Positions 1 to 7,477 of a stretch of DNA of 64,000 nucleotides are shown in pieces (the first letter of the stretch is position 1; every line of letters begins with the position of its first letter). Where the stretch lies: NCBI GenBank assembly GCA_030604825.1, contig JAUVVB010000002.1:1-64000 (forward strand), given 5' to 3'. This DNA comes from Chloroflexota bacterium. Its GTDB lineage: Bacteria > Chloroflexota > Dehalococcoidia > E44-bin15. Under the pieces are notes generated by a model that ran no database searches, was not told the origin of the DNA, and saw nothing but the letters and a program-made list of their open reading frames with translations. Both the position numbers and the translations under genes were made by a program.

Positions 1-1311
1 ACCATGATCGTCATCAAGACCCTCATGGAGCGGGGGGAGCTGGGAACCCCTCATGGTCGGGTGATGATCGGCATCCTCCTGGTGCAGGACCTGAGCGTGG
101 TCCCCCTGATGGTCATTGTGCCTTCCCTGGGCGAGTCGGGAATGGCCCTCTTTGCAGCGTTGGGCTGGGCCGCCCTCAAGGCCATTGTTTTTCTCGGGGT
201 GATGCTTGTTTTGGGGCTTTGGGGGCTGCCCTGGCTGATGAAGAGGTTGGCCGGGGCACGCTCCAGGGAGCTATTCCTGTTGGCCATAGTCTGCCTTGGT
301 TTGGGGGCAGCCTTTGGCACCTACTACTTTGGGCTTTCGGTGGTCTTTGGTGCCTTCGTCGCCGGGCTTCTCATCAGCCAGTCCGAGTATGCCCACCAGG
401 CTCTGGCCGATATCGTTCCGCTGAGGGACGTCTTCGCCACCCTCTTCTTCGTCTCCCTGGGGATGCTCGCCGATCCCAACTTTGTGATGGCAAATCCGGC
501 ACTGGTGGGCGGGGTGGTGGTGGTCATAATCCTGGGAAAGTTTCTCATCTGCTCCCTTATCCCCTGGCTATTCGGCTACAGCCTCAAGACGATGCTATTT
601 GTGGGAAGTGGCCTGTTTCAGATCGGTGAGTTCAGCTTCATCCTGGCTGCCCTTGCCCTGGAGAGGGGCGTAATTTCCGATAGTCTCTACTCCTTGACCT
701 TGACCAGCGCTGTTATTACTATATTGCTGACCCCCTTCGGCCTGAGCCTGGCCTCAGCACTTTACCACCGCTTCAGCCAGGGGGAGAGGGTTTCAAGGCT
801 TCTCGCCGCCCGCCCTGACCCGGAGGCGGAGGGGGAGGAGCTTTCCAACCACGTGGTGATCTGCGGCTGTGGTCGGGTGGGCCGAAATCTGGGGAGCGTC
901 CTGGAGCGAAGGAATTTCTCCCGCCTGGTTATCGACATCGATCCCCGGGTTATCGACTCCCTGCGCGCCCGGGGTGTCCCTGCCATCTATGGGGATGCCA
1001 GCAACCCCCATATCCTGGCCCAGGCGCAGCTGGAAAGGGCAAAGGTTATGGTGGTCACCTTCGCCGATCCAATAGCCACCGAGCTGGCGGTGAGGAATGC
1101 GCTGAGGATAAATCCCAGGCTGGATGTGGTGGCTCGTGTTCACGGCGATGAGGAGGCTGAGGTGCTGCGAGGTGTGGGCGTTGCTGAATTGGTGCGCCCC
1201 GAGTTTGAGGCTGGCCTGGAGATGATCCGCCATACCTTGCATCGCTTCGGCTTGACCACATACGAAATTCAGTATATCGTTAACTCCCTGAGGGATGAGG
1301 GGTTAACCTGA
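1..1311 (+). CDS. KefB-type cation:proton antiporter with RCK (TrkA-N) domain, 5' truncated
   Basis: Membrane antiporter of the CPA2 family, which exchanges K+ or Na+ for protons. The reading frame is open at the window edge and the first visible residues already match the middle of the transporter domain, so the N-terminal third lies outside the window; the ATG at position 4 is internal. About seven hydrophobic helices fill residues 1-255, including the family-typical stretch around GAFVAGLLISQS. Residues about 281-400 form a Rossmann RCK domain starting VVICGCGRVGRNL, with an acidic DID motif after the second strand, which binds nucleotide and gates transport. The substrate ion cannot be told from sequence. 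The stop is 17 bases before the next gene, so the two are probably co-transcribed. Confidence 0.9.
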   Translation, partial: TMIVIKTLMERGELGTPHGRVMIGILLVQDLSVVPLMVIVPSLGESGMALFAALGWAALKAIVFLGVMLVLGLWGLPWLMKRLAGARSRELFLLAIVCLGLGAAFGTYYFGLSVVFGAFVAGLLISQSEYAHQALADIVPLRDVFATLFFVSLGMLADPNFVMANPALVGGVVVVIILGKFLICSLIPWLFGYSLKTMLFVGSGLFQIGEFSFILAALALERGVISDSLYSLTLTSAVITILLTPFGLSLASALYHRFSQGERVSRLLAARPDPEAEGEELSNHVVICGCGRVGRNLGSVLERRNFSRLVIDIDPRVIDSLRARGVPAIYGDASNPHILAQAQLERAKVMVVTFADPIATELAVRNALRINPRLDVVARVHGDEEAEVLRGVGVAELVRPEFEAGLEMIRHTLHRFGLTTYEIQYIVNSLRDEGLT

Positions 1312-1327
1312 GCCAGAGGAGGAACCT

Positions 1328-1945
1328 TTGACCAGATTTATCCTGATCAGGCATGGACAGACCCGGTGGAACAGGTTGGAGAGGTTCAGGGGCAGGGTGG
1401 ATATCGACCTCGATAGGACAGGGCTGAGGCAGGCTGAGGCGGCGGCGGAGAAGGTGGCAAGCTGGGGGGTGAAGGCCATCTACTCCAGCCCGCTGAAGAG
1501 GGCGATGCGGACGGCTGAGATCATCTCCCAGCGCCTCCAGCTTGCGGTTGAGCCGCTGGAGGGGATCATCGACATGCACTTCGGCGAGTGGCAGGGGCTT
1601 CCCATCGGGGAGGTGAGGCAGCGGTATCCGGAGCTCTTTGACCTGTGGCGCTTTAGCCCCCATCGGCTCAAGGTTCCTCAGGGGGAGACCCTGGAGGAGG
1701 TGCGGAGCAGGGTGGTTGCTTGCATCGATGAGGTGGCGGCAAAGCACGACCAGGAAACGGTTGTCTTGGTAACCCATCGGGTGGTGTGCAAAGTGCTTAT
1801 TTGCCACCTTCTTGGCCTGGACAACTCCCACTTCTGGCAGATAGCTCAGGATGCCACCGCGATCAACCTTTTCGAGGTGTGGCAGGGGAGGTTCACCGTC
1901 AGGCTGCTCAACGATACCTGCCACCTGAGGAACCTGAAATCATGA
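1328..1945 (+). CDS. Histidine phosphatase family protein (phosphoglycerate mutase-like)
   Basis: 205-residue member of the histidine phosphatase superfamily. The catalytic motif RHGQTRWN is at residues 8-15, the acid/base region follows MHFGEWQG near residue 80, and the second catalytic histidine is in LVTHRVV near residue 150. These enzymes remove phosphate through a phosphohistidine intermediate. Members of this size include alpha-ribazole phosphatase (CobC) and general acid phosphatases, and nothing here decides between them. Translation starts at TTG, chosen because AGAGGAGG lies 7 bases upstream and the RHG motif sits at the usual distance. The stop overlaps the next start as ATGA, so translation of nth is probably coupled. 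Confidence 0.88.
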   Translation: MTRFILIRHGQTRWNRLERFRGRVDIDLDRTGLRQAEAAAEKVASWGVKAIYSSPLKRAMRTAEIISQRLQLAVEPLEGIIDMHFGEWQGLPIGEVRQRYPELFDLWRFSPHRLKVPQGETLEEVRSRVVACIDEVAAKHDQETVVLVTHRVVCKVLICHLLGLDNSHFWQIAQDATAINLFEVWQGRFTVRLLNDTCHLRNLKS

Positions 1946-2583
1946 CCATGGAACAAATCATCTCCCTTATGGAGCAAGAGTATGGTGCCTTGGAGCGGCG
2001 CTCCCCTGCCGATCCCATCTCCGTGCTCATCGGAACCATCCTCTCCCAGAACACCTCCGATGTGAACTCCAGGCGGGCCTTCGACCGGCTCATCCATGCC
2101 TTTGGCACCTGGGAGAGGGTGGCGGAGGCGGGCATCGACGAGATCGCTGAGGCCATCAGGGGAGGTGGGCTGAGCCGGATCAAGGCGGCGCGGATAAAGG
2201 CCATCCTTGAGCGGATGCTGAAAAGCCAGGGCTCGCTGGACCTGGGATTCTTGGCCCATCGACCTTCCAGTGAGGCCAGAGGGTGGCTGGAAAAACTCCC
2301 TGGGGTGGGACCGAAGACGGCGGCCTGTGTGCTTCTGTTCTCCCTGGGAAGGCCGGTGCTTCCGGTGGATACCCATGTCTACCGGGTTTCGCGGCGTATG
2401 GGGCTGATCGATTCCAGGGTATCCCCCAAGGAGGCGCAGCGGCTGCTGGAGGAGATGGTCCCCGAGGAGGCGATGTACCAGTTTCATCTTCAACTGCTAG
2501 CACATGGAAGGAAGGTATGCCGGGCGCGGCGACCCTTATGTTATGAATGTATTTTCCAGCAAGAGTGCCCCAAAATTTTATAG
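1942..2583 (+). CDS. nth: Endonuclease III (base excision repair DNA glycosylase/AP lyase)
   Basis: 213-residue HhH-GPD glycosylase that removes oxidised pyrimidines and cleaves the abasic site. The helix-hairpin-helix LPGVGPKTAACVL contains the catalytic lysine, and PVDTHVYRV carries the catalytic aspartate. The C-terminus has the four-cysteine cluster loop spaced C-x6-C-x2-C-x5-C for a [4Fe-4S] cluster, and the length is normal for the family. The start at 1942 overlaps the upstream stop by ATGA; an open extension further upstream is only read-through of the phosphatase gene in another frame. Confidence 0.95.
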   Translation: MTMEQIISLMEQEYGALERRSPADPISVLIGTILSQNTSDVNSRRAFDRLIHAFGTWERVAEAGIDEIAEAIRGGGLSRIKAARIKAILERMLKSQGSLDLGFLAHRPSSEARGWLEKLPGVGPKTAACVLLFSLGRPVLPVDTHVYRVSRRMGLIDSRVSPKEAQRLLEEMVPEEAMYQFHLQLLAHGRKVCRARRPLCYECIFQQECPKIL

Positions 2584-2595
2584 AAAGGAATGCCA

Positions 2596-3636
2596 ATGCA
2601 AAAACCAAAGGTAGGCATCATCAACGTCAGCGGATATGTCGGCATGGAGATTGCCAGGCTTCTTCATCGCCATCCCGGGGTTGAGCTTTCCTCCATTACC
2701 GGGAGAAGCGCGGTGGGGCAGGGGCTGGGCCAGCTCCTGCCCCATCTTGGCGATATCGATCTGGTGATTCAGCCCGAGCTTGGGGATGTGGATCTGGTCT
2801 TCTCCGCCCTGCCTCATAAGAGCAGCGCTGAGGCGGTAGTGGCTGCATTGGAGCGAGGGATGAAGGTGGTGGATGTGAGCGCCGATTTCAGGCTAAGGGA
2901 TGCCCAGGAATACCAGAGATGGTATGAATTTTCCCACCCCCGCCCAGAGCTTCTTGAAATGGCGGTCTATGGCTTGACCGAGCTAAATCGTCCCCTCATT
3001 GCCCCCGCCCGCCTGGTGGCAAATCCGGGCTGTTATCCCACCGGGGCCCTGCTCGCCCTCGCCCCAGTGGTGAAGGGGGGGCTAATTGAGCCCCACATCG
3101 TCATCGACGCTAAATCGGGGGTCTCCGGGGCGGGGAGAACGCTGAGCCTGGCCACCCATTTTGCGGAGGCAAATGAAAACGTCTCCCCCTATGCCCTTGA
3201 AGGCCATCGCCATCTGCCGGAGATAGTTCAGGGGCTTTCTCAATTGAATCCAGAGCTATCCTTCTCGGTGACCTTCGTTCCCCATCTGGTACCGATGAGC
3301 CGGGGTATCCTCACCTCCTGCTATGCTCAGCCCAGGGAGGGGAAGATAGCGATGGGGGAAGGGGGGAAAGGGGAGCTTTTGGAGCTCTACCGCGAGTTCT
3401 ATCGCGGTGAGCCCTTCATCAGGGTGGTGGATGTGCCGCCACAGACAAAGCAAGCCTGGGGAACAAACCTCTGCCTCATCTATCCCACCATCGATCTGAG
3501 GGCGGGAAGGCTCATAATCATTAGCTGCATCGATAATCTGGTGAAGGGTGGAGCCGGTCAGGCAGTGCAGAACATGAACATCATGCTTGGCTTCGATGAG
3601 GGGATGGCGCTGAAGGGTGCTGCCGTATATCCGTAG
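2596..3636 (+). CDS. argC: N-acetyl-gamma-glutamyl-phosphate reductase
   Basis: Third step of arginine synthesis: NADPH reduction of N-acetylglutamyl phosphate to the semialdehyde. The N-terminal Rossmann segment VGIINVSGYVGMEIARLL, the catalytic cysteine in NPGCYPTG near residue 147 and the KSGVSGAGR segment are all present; the length of 346 residues is normal. Two ATGs lie at 2590 and 2596. The ribosome-binding sequence AAAGGA abuts the first, so the second, six bases away, is preferred. No other arginine gene is nearby. It follows nth by 12 bases and ends just before the tRNA-Glu promoter. Confidence 0.95.
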   Translation: MQKPKVGIINVSGYVGMEIARLLHRHPGVELSSITGRSAVGQGLGQLLPHLGDIDLVIQPELGDVDLVFSALPHKSSAEAVVAALERGMKVVDVSADFRLRDAQEYQRWYEFSHPRPELLEMAVYGLTELNRPLIAPARLVANPGCYPTGALLALAPVVKGGLIEPHIVIDAKSGVSGAGRTLSLATHFAEANENVSPYALEGHRHLPEIVQGLSQLNPELSFSVTFVPHLVPMSRGILTSCYAQPREGKIAMGEGGKGELLELYREFYRGEPFIRVVDVPPQTKQAWGTNLCLIYPTIDLRAGRLIIISCIDNLVKGGAGQAVQNMNIMLGFDEGMALKGAAVYP

Positions 3637-3642
3637 AAAGCG

Positions 3643-3671
3643 TTGCTTCTTGGAGTCGCCTCTGGTATATT
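3643..3671 (+). promoter_or_regulatory. Promoter of tRNA-Glu
   Basis: TTGCTT (3643-3648), a 17-bp spacer and TATATT (3666-3671), with the tRNA starting 9 bases after the -10. Spacing is ideal and the position fits a tRNA promoter. Confidence 0.7.
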
Positions 3672-3679
3672 AGCCAGGT

Positions 3680-3755
3680 GCCCCCATCGTCTAGAGGTCT
3701 AGGACATCAGCCTTTCAAGCTGGAAACAGGGATTCGAATTCCCTTGGGGGCACCA
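3680..3755 (+). tRNA. tRNA-Glu (anticodon TTC), CCA encoded
   Basis: The full cloverleaf can be drawn. Acceptor GCCCCCA pairs with TGGGGGC, the anticodon stem CAGC/GCTG holds the loop CTTTCAA with anticodon TTC, and the T arm contains GATTCGAAT. The terminal CCA is encoded at 3753-3755. It reads glutamate GAA/GAG codons. Confidence 0.96.
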
Positions 3756-3792
3756 CCAGAGGCATCCCCAGGCGCATTTCTCTCCCTTGGGA

Positions 3793-4905
3793 CTAGTGCC
3801 TGGTGGCGTTGGCGTAGGCGTGGGAGTTGGCGTGGGAGTTGGCGTGGGAGTTGGCGAGGGTCTTCTTTGTCACCTCTGGATCCCTGCATCTGGCCAGCAT
3901 GTCGTCTAGGGTGATCTCCCCACTCAAGTAGAGGCTGATCAGCGCCTGATCCAGGGTTTGCATTTCGTATTGGGAGCCGGTCTGCATCACGTTCATCATC
4001 TGGGGGGTCTTCGCCTCCCTGATGAGGTTTTTGATGGCATCGTTGGCCACCATCACCTCCGCGGCGACGATACGCCCTGAGCCGTTGTTGATGGGTATCA
4101 AGGTTTGATAGAGCACCCCTTGCAAGGTGGTGGAGAGCTGGATTCGGGCCTGCTGTTGCTGGTGTGGGGGGAAGACATCGACAATGCGGTCAATGGCCTG
4201 GGGGGCACTGGGGGTGTGGAGAGTGGTGAGAACCAGGTGCCCTGTCTCTGCCGCGGTGAGAACGGTGGCAATGGTCTCCAGGTCCCGCATCTCCCCTACC
4301 AGCACCACATCTGGGTCCTGGCGCAGCGCATGACTGAGGGCAGCGGTGAAGGACTTGGTGTCCATCCCTACCTCCCGTTGCGAGATGAAGCATTTCTTGT
4401 TATGGTGGAGGAACTCTATGGGATCTTCGATGGTGATAACTCGGCGGCATTCCTTTTCATTGAGGTGATCGATCATGGCGGCGAGGGTGGTGGATTTGCC
4501 ACTGCCAGCAGGCCCGGTGACCACAACAAGCCCGTTTTCCATTAGGGCCATGCTCTTGCATATCTGGGGGAGCCTCAGCTCATCAATGTTAAGGATGGTA
4601 TTGCGAACGACACGGAAGGCCAGGCTGATGGTGCCCCGCTGCAAGGAGGCATTGGCCCTGAAGCGCCCCACGTCGCTAATGCCAAAGGCAAAGTCCAGTT
4701 CCAGCTCATCGGCAAAGCGATTCCTCTGCTCGTTGGTGGTAATGCTGTCGAAGGCCTGCTCGATATCCCCAACCGTCAGCACTTGAAGTTGCCTTTGGGG
4801 AACCAGCTCCCCGTATATGCGGAGCACCGGTGGAGATGCGCAATTGAGATGAAGGTCTGAGGACCCCGTTTCCACCAAAAGCTGAAGCAGCTCATGAATT
4901 TCCAT
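3793..4905 (-). CDS. pilT: Type IV pilus retraction ATPase PilT, with repeat-built C-terminal tail
   Basis: Hexameric cytoplasmic ATPase that depolymerises the pilus for twitching or DNA uptake. Visible are Walker A GPAGSGKST, the Asp-box segment VITIEDPIEF, Walker B DPDVVLVGEMRD and the His box HLVLTTLHT. Residues 1-350 match the family length. The last about 20 residues, after DPEVTKKTLA, are an extra tail of the unit SHAN, encoded by a 12-bp tandem repeat. The start is the ATG at 4905 behind a GGGGGA sequence. The gene is far (over 40 kb) from pilB and pilC but in the same window. It has its own TTGACA/TATAAA promoter at 4946-4974. Confidence 0.93.
   Translation of the reverse strand: MEIHELLQLLVETGSSDLHLNCASPPVLRIYGELVPQRQLQVLTVGDIEQAFDSITTNEQRNRFADELELDFAFGISDVGRFRANASLQRGTISLAFRVVRNTILNIDELRLPQICKSMALMENGLVVVTGPAGSGKSTTLAAMIDHLNEKECRRVITIEDPIEFLHHNKKCFISQREVGMDTKSFTAALSHALRQDPDVVLVGEMRDLETIATVLTAAETGHLVLTTLHTPSAPQAIDRIVDVFPPHQQQQARIQLSTTLQGVLYQTLIPINNGSGRIVAAEVMVANDAIKNLIREAKTPQMMNVMQTGSQYEMQTLDQALISLYLSGEITLDDMLARCRDPEVTKKTLANSHANSHANSHAYANATRH
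3808..3857. repeat. 12-bp tandem repeat in the 3' end of pilT
   Basis: Plus-strand unit GTTGGCGTGGGA occurs in about three perfect copies, flanked by degenerate partial copies. It is a multiple of three, so copy-number change would lengthen or shorten the PilT tail by SHAN units without breaking the frame. Confidence 0.9.
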
Positions 4906-4945
4906 CTCGTCCCCCAGGCATATTATTTTTAACTATTTCATATAA

Positions 4946-4974
4946 TTTATAACAGAACATTACAATTTTGTCAA
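4946..4974 (-). promoter_or_regulatory. Promoter of pilT
   Basis: On the minus strand TTGACA (4974-4969), a 17-bp spacer and TATAAA (4951-4946), followed by a leader of about 35 bases to the ATG. Local DNA is strikingly A+T-rich compared with its surroundings. Confidence 0.75.
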
Positions 4975-5024
4975 GCCCCTAAAGGGCAATTCCTTGACGA
5001 TCGACTTTGGTAGCCTTTCCCCCG

Positions 5025-5243
5025 CTACAAGATAGGATAATATTCCCTGGTTTCCTCGTCCTTGCGCAGCATCCCCTGGTGGATCAGCTCCTGAATTGCT
5101 TCGGCAACCTCGGTCCGCGACGCCCCAACCCCCTTTTCGATGTCCGATAGCTTAATCCCAGGGTGGGCAATGGCATAAGCCATTATTCTGTGCTTTAGCT
5201 GGTCGTCCCCCTTTGAGCTGCTTTCTACTTCATTATACGACAT
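5025..5243 (-). CDS. Small winged-helix DNA-binding protein
   Basis: 72 residues. After a polar N-terminus, residues 16-70 form a MarR/ArsR-like winged helix: helix 1 around QLKHRIMAYAIAHPG, a helix-turn-helix KLSDIEKGVGASRTEVAEAI, and a short wing ending REYYPIL. It is probably a transcription regulator. It lies 62 bases downstream of the response-regulator gene and upstream of pilT, all on the minus strand. The start is uncertain. The ATG at 5243 keeps the first helix, but a promoter-like TTGACA at 5258-5263 would place the transcript start at or after this ATG. The next in-frame ATG is at 5183. Confidence 0.7.
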   Translation of the reverse strand: MSYNEVESSSKGDDQLKHRIMAYAIAHPGIKLSDIEKGVGASRTEVAEAIQELIHQGMLRKDEETREYYPIL

Positions 5244-5257
5244 CGATGCACCTGAAT

Positions 5258-5290
5258 TGTCAATAAGAAATTAGGCCTAGGTCTATAGCC
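5258..5290 (-). promoter_or_regulatory. -35 hexamer with upstream 22-bp regulatory site shared with the pilin promoters
   Basis: TTGACA (5263-5258) is preceded on the minus strand by a 5-bp gap and a 22-bp site at 5269-5290. In plus orientation the site begins AATTAGGCCTAGG and ends ATAGCC. The same site at the same distance from the -35 occurs before two pilin genes (42036-42057 and 43507-43528); 19 of 22 bases match the first of these. It is likely an activator site. The -10 is less clear: TATAAT lies 20 bases from the -35, inside the beginning of the coding region. Confidence 0.6.
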
Positions 5291-5305
5291 CTATTTTCTG
5301 GGTGG

Positions 5306-5983
5306 CTAAGGCACCCGGATCAAGCCATTGCGCAGTGCCAGCACCACGGCATGGGTGCGGTCATTGGCAGACAGCTTGCGCATGATGGAGGTGACGTGGT
5401 TCTTCACCGTCTGGTTGCAGATGCCCAGGGCATGGGCGATCTCCTTATTGGAATTGCCCCCGGCAACATGTTGCAGGATCTCCGTTTCGCGGCGGGAGAG
5501 GGGTGACATTAGGGGCTCCACCTCTTTTTCGCTCACGAGCAGTTCCTGGAATTGCTGCAGCACGCGCAACGCAACCCCTGGCCTGGTGAGCAGGCTTTCG
5601 TTTATGGGATATTCCCCGCGGTAGGCTTTCCTTAGGTCACTAAGCAGCTGTTCATAGGTAGCCTTCTTGGTCAAATAGCCTGCTGCCCCCACTCGGATGG
5701 CAAGAAACAAATGCTCATCATCCTCCCTGGTGGTGAGTACGATAACCGATATCAGCGGCGAGTAGCGCTTGATCTGGCGGGTGAGGTCAAATCCGTTGAT
5801 GGAAGGCAGCTTGGAATCCAGGACCACTACATCGGGCGCTAGGGCCTTTATCTGATGAAGGGCCTCTTCGCCATCATCGGCCTCGCCTATCACCTCGATA
5901 TCCATCTCCCGGGACAGGGCCCTTCTTATCCCTTCTCGGTAGAGCACCTGGCTATCAACCAGGAAAACAGTTATCTTATCCAT
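5306..5983 (-). CDS. NarL/LuxR-family response regulator
   Basis: About 225 residues. The receiver domain (residues 1-120) starts KITVFLVDSQVLYREG, with the phosphoacceptor aspartate in DVVVLDSKLP and the lysine in YLTKKA. A linker leads to a C-terminal LuxR-type helix-turn-helix with SRRETEILQHVAGGNSNKEIAHALGI. One of the usual paired acidic residues near the N-terminus is a serine (VDS where VDD is common), so phosphorylation chemistry may be altered. No sensor kinase is adjacent; the closest is at 43.6 kb. The start is taken at ATG 5983; a GTG three codons upstream is possible but neither has a strong ribosome-binding site. Confidence 0.9.
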   Translation of the reverse strand: MDKITVFLVDSQVLYREGIRRALSREMDIEVIGEADDGEEALHQIKALAPDVVVLDSKLPSINGFDLTRQIKRYSPLISVIVLTTREDDEHLFLAIRVGAAGYLTKKATYEQLLSDLRKAYRGEYPINESLLTRPGVALRVLQQFQELLVSEKEVEPLMSPLSRRETEILQHVAGGNSNKEIAHALGICNQTVKNHVTSIMRKLSANDRTHAVVLALRNGLIRVP

Positions 5984-6067
5984 GCCGATCACTGCAATGG
6001 GGGATTTATGTCAATAACTATAACCCCTACCATCATATACCATCATATCAGGCGTTCTTACGGCCAA

Positions 6068-6124
6068 GTCAATAGTACTTCCGAACTGAAAGGGGGAAAC
6101 TTAGGCCTCATAATTGCGCCTAAG
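6068..6124 (-). promoter_or_regulatory. Possible promoter and inverted repeat upstream of the response regulator
   Basis: On the minus strand TTGACT (6073-6068) is followed by a TATGAT box after about 19 bases. Just upstream of the -35 is an inverted repeat CTTAGGC-N11-GCCTAAG (6100-6106, 6118-6124). One arm contains TTAGGC, as in the 22-bp site at 5269-5290. The spacer is longer than ideal. Confidence 0.4.
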
Positions 6125-6152
6125 GGGGCAAAACATGGGACCGATTGGGGCG

Positions 6153-6809
6153 TCAATCAATCTGAAGCTGGGCTGATCCCCATCTTTGGGCGTGGGCCTT
6201 CTTTAGCCTCTGGAGCTGGCTCTGGAAGGAAGCCGAGGTTATCCTTTCCGTGCTCATAACCACGGCGTCCTCCCCATCATCGGAGTAATAGCCCTTGCGC
6301 ACCCCAATTCTGGAGAAGCCATACTTCTCATAGAGGGCCTGGGCAGCGAGGTTGGAGCGACGCATCTCCAGGGTGACAACGCTGGCATTGCGCCTCAGGG
6401 CAAGCCCGATCGCGGCGATGAGGAGCAGCTCGCCAATCCCTTGCCTGCGATATGCCCCCCTCACCCCTATGGTGGTGAAGTGAGCCTTATCTGCCATGAT
6501 CCACAGGCCAATAAGGCCAACGATCCTTTGGCCTGGTGATTGCGGCTCTTTTCGCTCCATGCCCAGGAGGTATCTTATCCTTTCCCAGAAAAGGCTGGGC
6601 CTCGATCTTCCCGCTGGGTTTTCCGGGGGCGGGGCGGGCTGCTCGGTATCCCAGGCGACCAGATAATGGGATAGGCTGCCGAAAAGGAGCTCCCGCTTGT
6701 AGGAGGGGGGAGGCCACTGAGTGGGGAAGCATTCCCTATCGATCTCGTTGGCTTGAGGAACATCCTCAACCTGCATCGGTCGCACCGCGTATCGCAAGGC
6801 GTCCCCCAT
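6153..6809 (-). CDS. GNAT N-acetyltransferase, RimI-like, with insertion
   Basis: 218 residues. The GNAT fold is recognisable: YAVRPMQVEDVPQANEIDRECF at the N-terminus, the acetyl-CoA loop VRGAYRRQGIGELLL, and the C-terminal motif AQALYEKYGFSRIGVRKGYY, typical of RimI (acetylation of ribosomal protein bS18) and related TsaD-associated enzymes. About 40 extra residues sit between SHYLVAW and IVGLIGLW, rich in P and R, which makes the protein longer than the usual 150 residues. The start is the ATG at 6809; a GTG at 6833 would add eight residues. Neither has a clear ribosome-binding site. It is divergent from the sigma-factor gene. Confidence 0.82.
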   Translation of the reverse strand: MGDALRYAVRPMQVEDVPQANEIDRECFPTQWPPPSYKRELLFGSLSHYLVAWDTEQPAPPPENPAGRSRPSLFWERIRYLLGMERKEPQSPGQRIVGLIGLWIMADKAHFTTIGVRGAYRRQGIGELLLIAAIGLALRRNASVVTLEMRRSNLAAQALYEKYGFSRIGVRKGYYSDDGEDAVVMSTERITSASFQSQLQRLKKAHAQRWGSAQLQID

Positions 6810-6864
6810 ACAAGGATGGCCATATTTTACCACATTGGATCATCTACCACTATCCTTTGCCTAC

Positions 6865-6890
6865 CCTGTGCGTTATATTATATGCACAGG
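6865..6890. promoter_or_regulatory. Inverted repeat between rimI-like gene and sigma-factor gene
   Basis: Perfect 7-bp arms CCTGTGC (6865-6871) and GCACAGG (6884-6890) around an A+T-rich 12-bp centre containing TATATT/TATTAT. It sits 42 bp upstream of the sigma-factor start, so it is a candidate operator around a -10 element. No convincing -35 was seen. Confidence 0.45.
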
Positions 6891-6931
6891 ATAACGCTGA
6901 TCTGGCGGTCTTTGCCGCAGGGGGTTGTCAG

Positions 6932-7477
6932 GTGCAGGAGGAGAGGAGCCTGGTGGAGCGGGCGCAGCGGGGGGATGGGGAGGCCTTTGCCAGGCTCTAC
7001 GAGGAGAATTTCGACAGGATCTATCGCTACATCGCGCTCAGGGTAGGAGGCAAGGCCGATGCCGAGGACCTCACGGCGCAGGTCTTCCTCAAGGCGTTGG
7101 AGTCCATCGCTTCCTTTAGGTGGCGCGGGGTGTCCTTCTCCGCCTGGCTGTTTCGCATCGCTCGTAATCTGGCCATCGACCAGCTGAGGAAGAAGGGAAG
7201 GGAAGGACGTCTCGGTGATGAACCCGTTTACCATTTCGACCTGGCGGCGGTGGCAGAGAAGAGGCTAACTATGGAGCAACTGGTCATTGCCGTAGAAGGG
7301 CTCACTCCAGCCCAGAGGGATGTGATCGCCCTTCGTTTTGCTGCCGGCTTGTCCATCACCGAAACGGCCAAGGTCCTGGGAAAGAGGGAAGGGGCGGTGA
7401 AGGCGCTGCAACATAGCGCCCTGGTGGCGCTTAGAAAAAGGCTTTATCGCTGGCGGAACGATGAGCAGGGAATTTGA
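6932..7477 (+). CDS. ECF-family RNA polymerase sigma factor
   Basis: 181-residue sigma-70-like factor. Region 2 covers about residues 12-80 (FARLYEENFDRIYRYI, then AEDLTAQVFLKAL and FSAWLFRIARNLAID). Region 4 covers about 115-175 with LTPAQRDVIALRFAAGLSITETAKVLGKREGAVK. Region 3 is absent, as in ECF factors. Start GTG 6932 is chosen because AGGGGG precedes it by about 8 bases and it fits the domain start; the frame is open far upstream but without homology. It overlaps the next gene by 17 bases, so the membrane protein that follows is likely its regulator. Confidence 0.9.
   Translation: MQEERSLVERAQRGDGEAFARLYEENFDRIYRYIALRVGGKADAEDLTAQVFLKALESIASFRWRGVSFSAWLFRIARNLAIDQLRKKGREGRLGDEPVYHFDLAAVAEKRLTMEQLVIAVEGLTPAQRDVIALRFAAGLSITETAKVLGKREGAVKALQHSALVALRKRLYRWRNDEQGI

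Noticed and set aside
3808-3857. Possible CRISPR array or mobile repeat in the pilT end
   Set aside because: The units are contiguous 12-mers without spacers and stay in frame with the gene; it is a simple tandem repeat.
3678-3914. Open frames on both strands across tRNA-Glu and the end of pilT
   Set aside because: They read the tRNA and the 12-bp repeat in other frames and have no ribosome-binding site.
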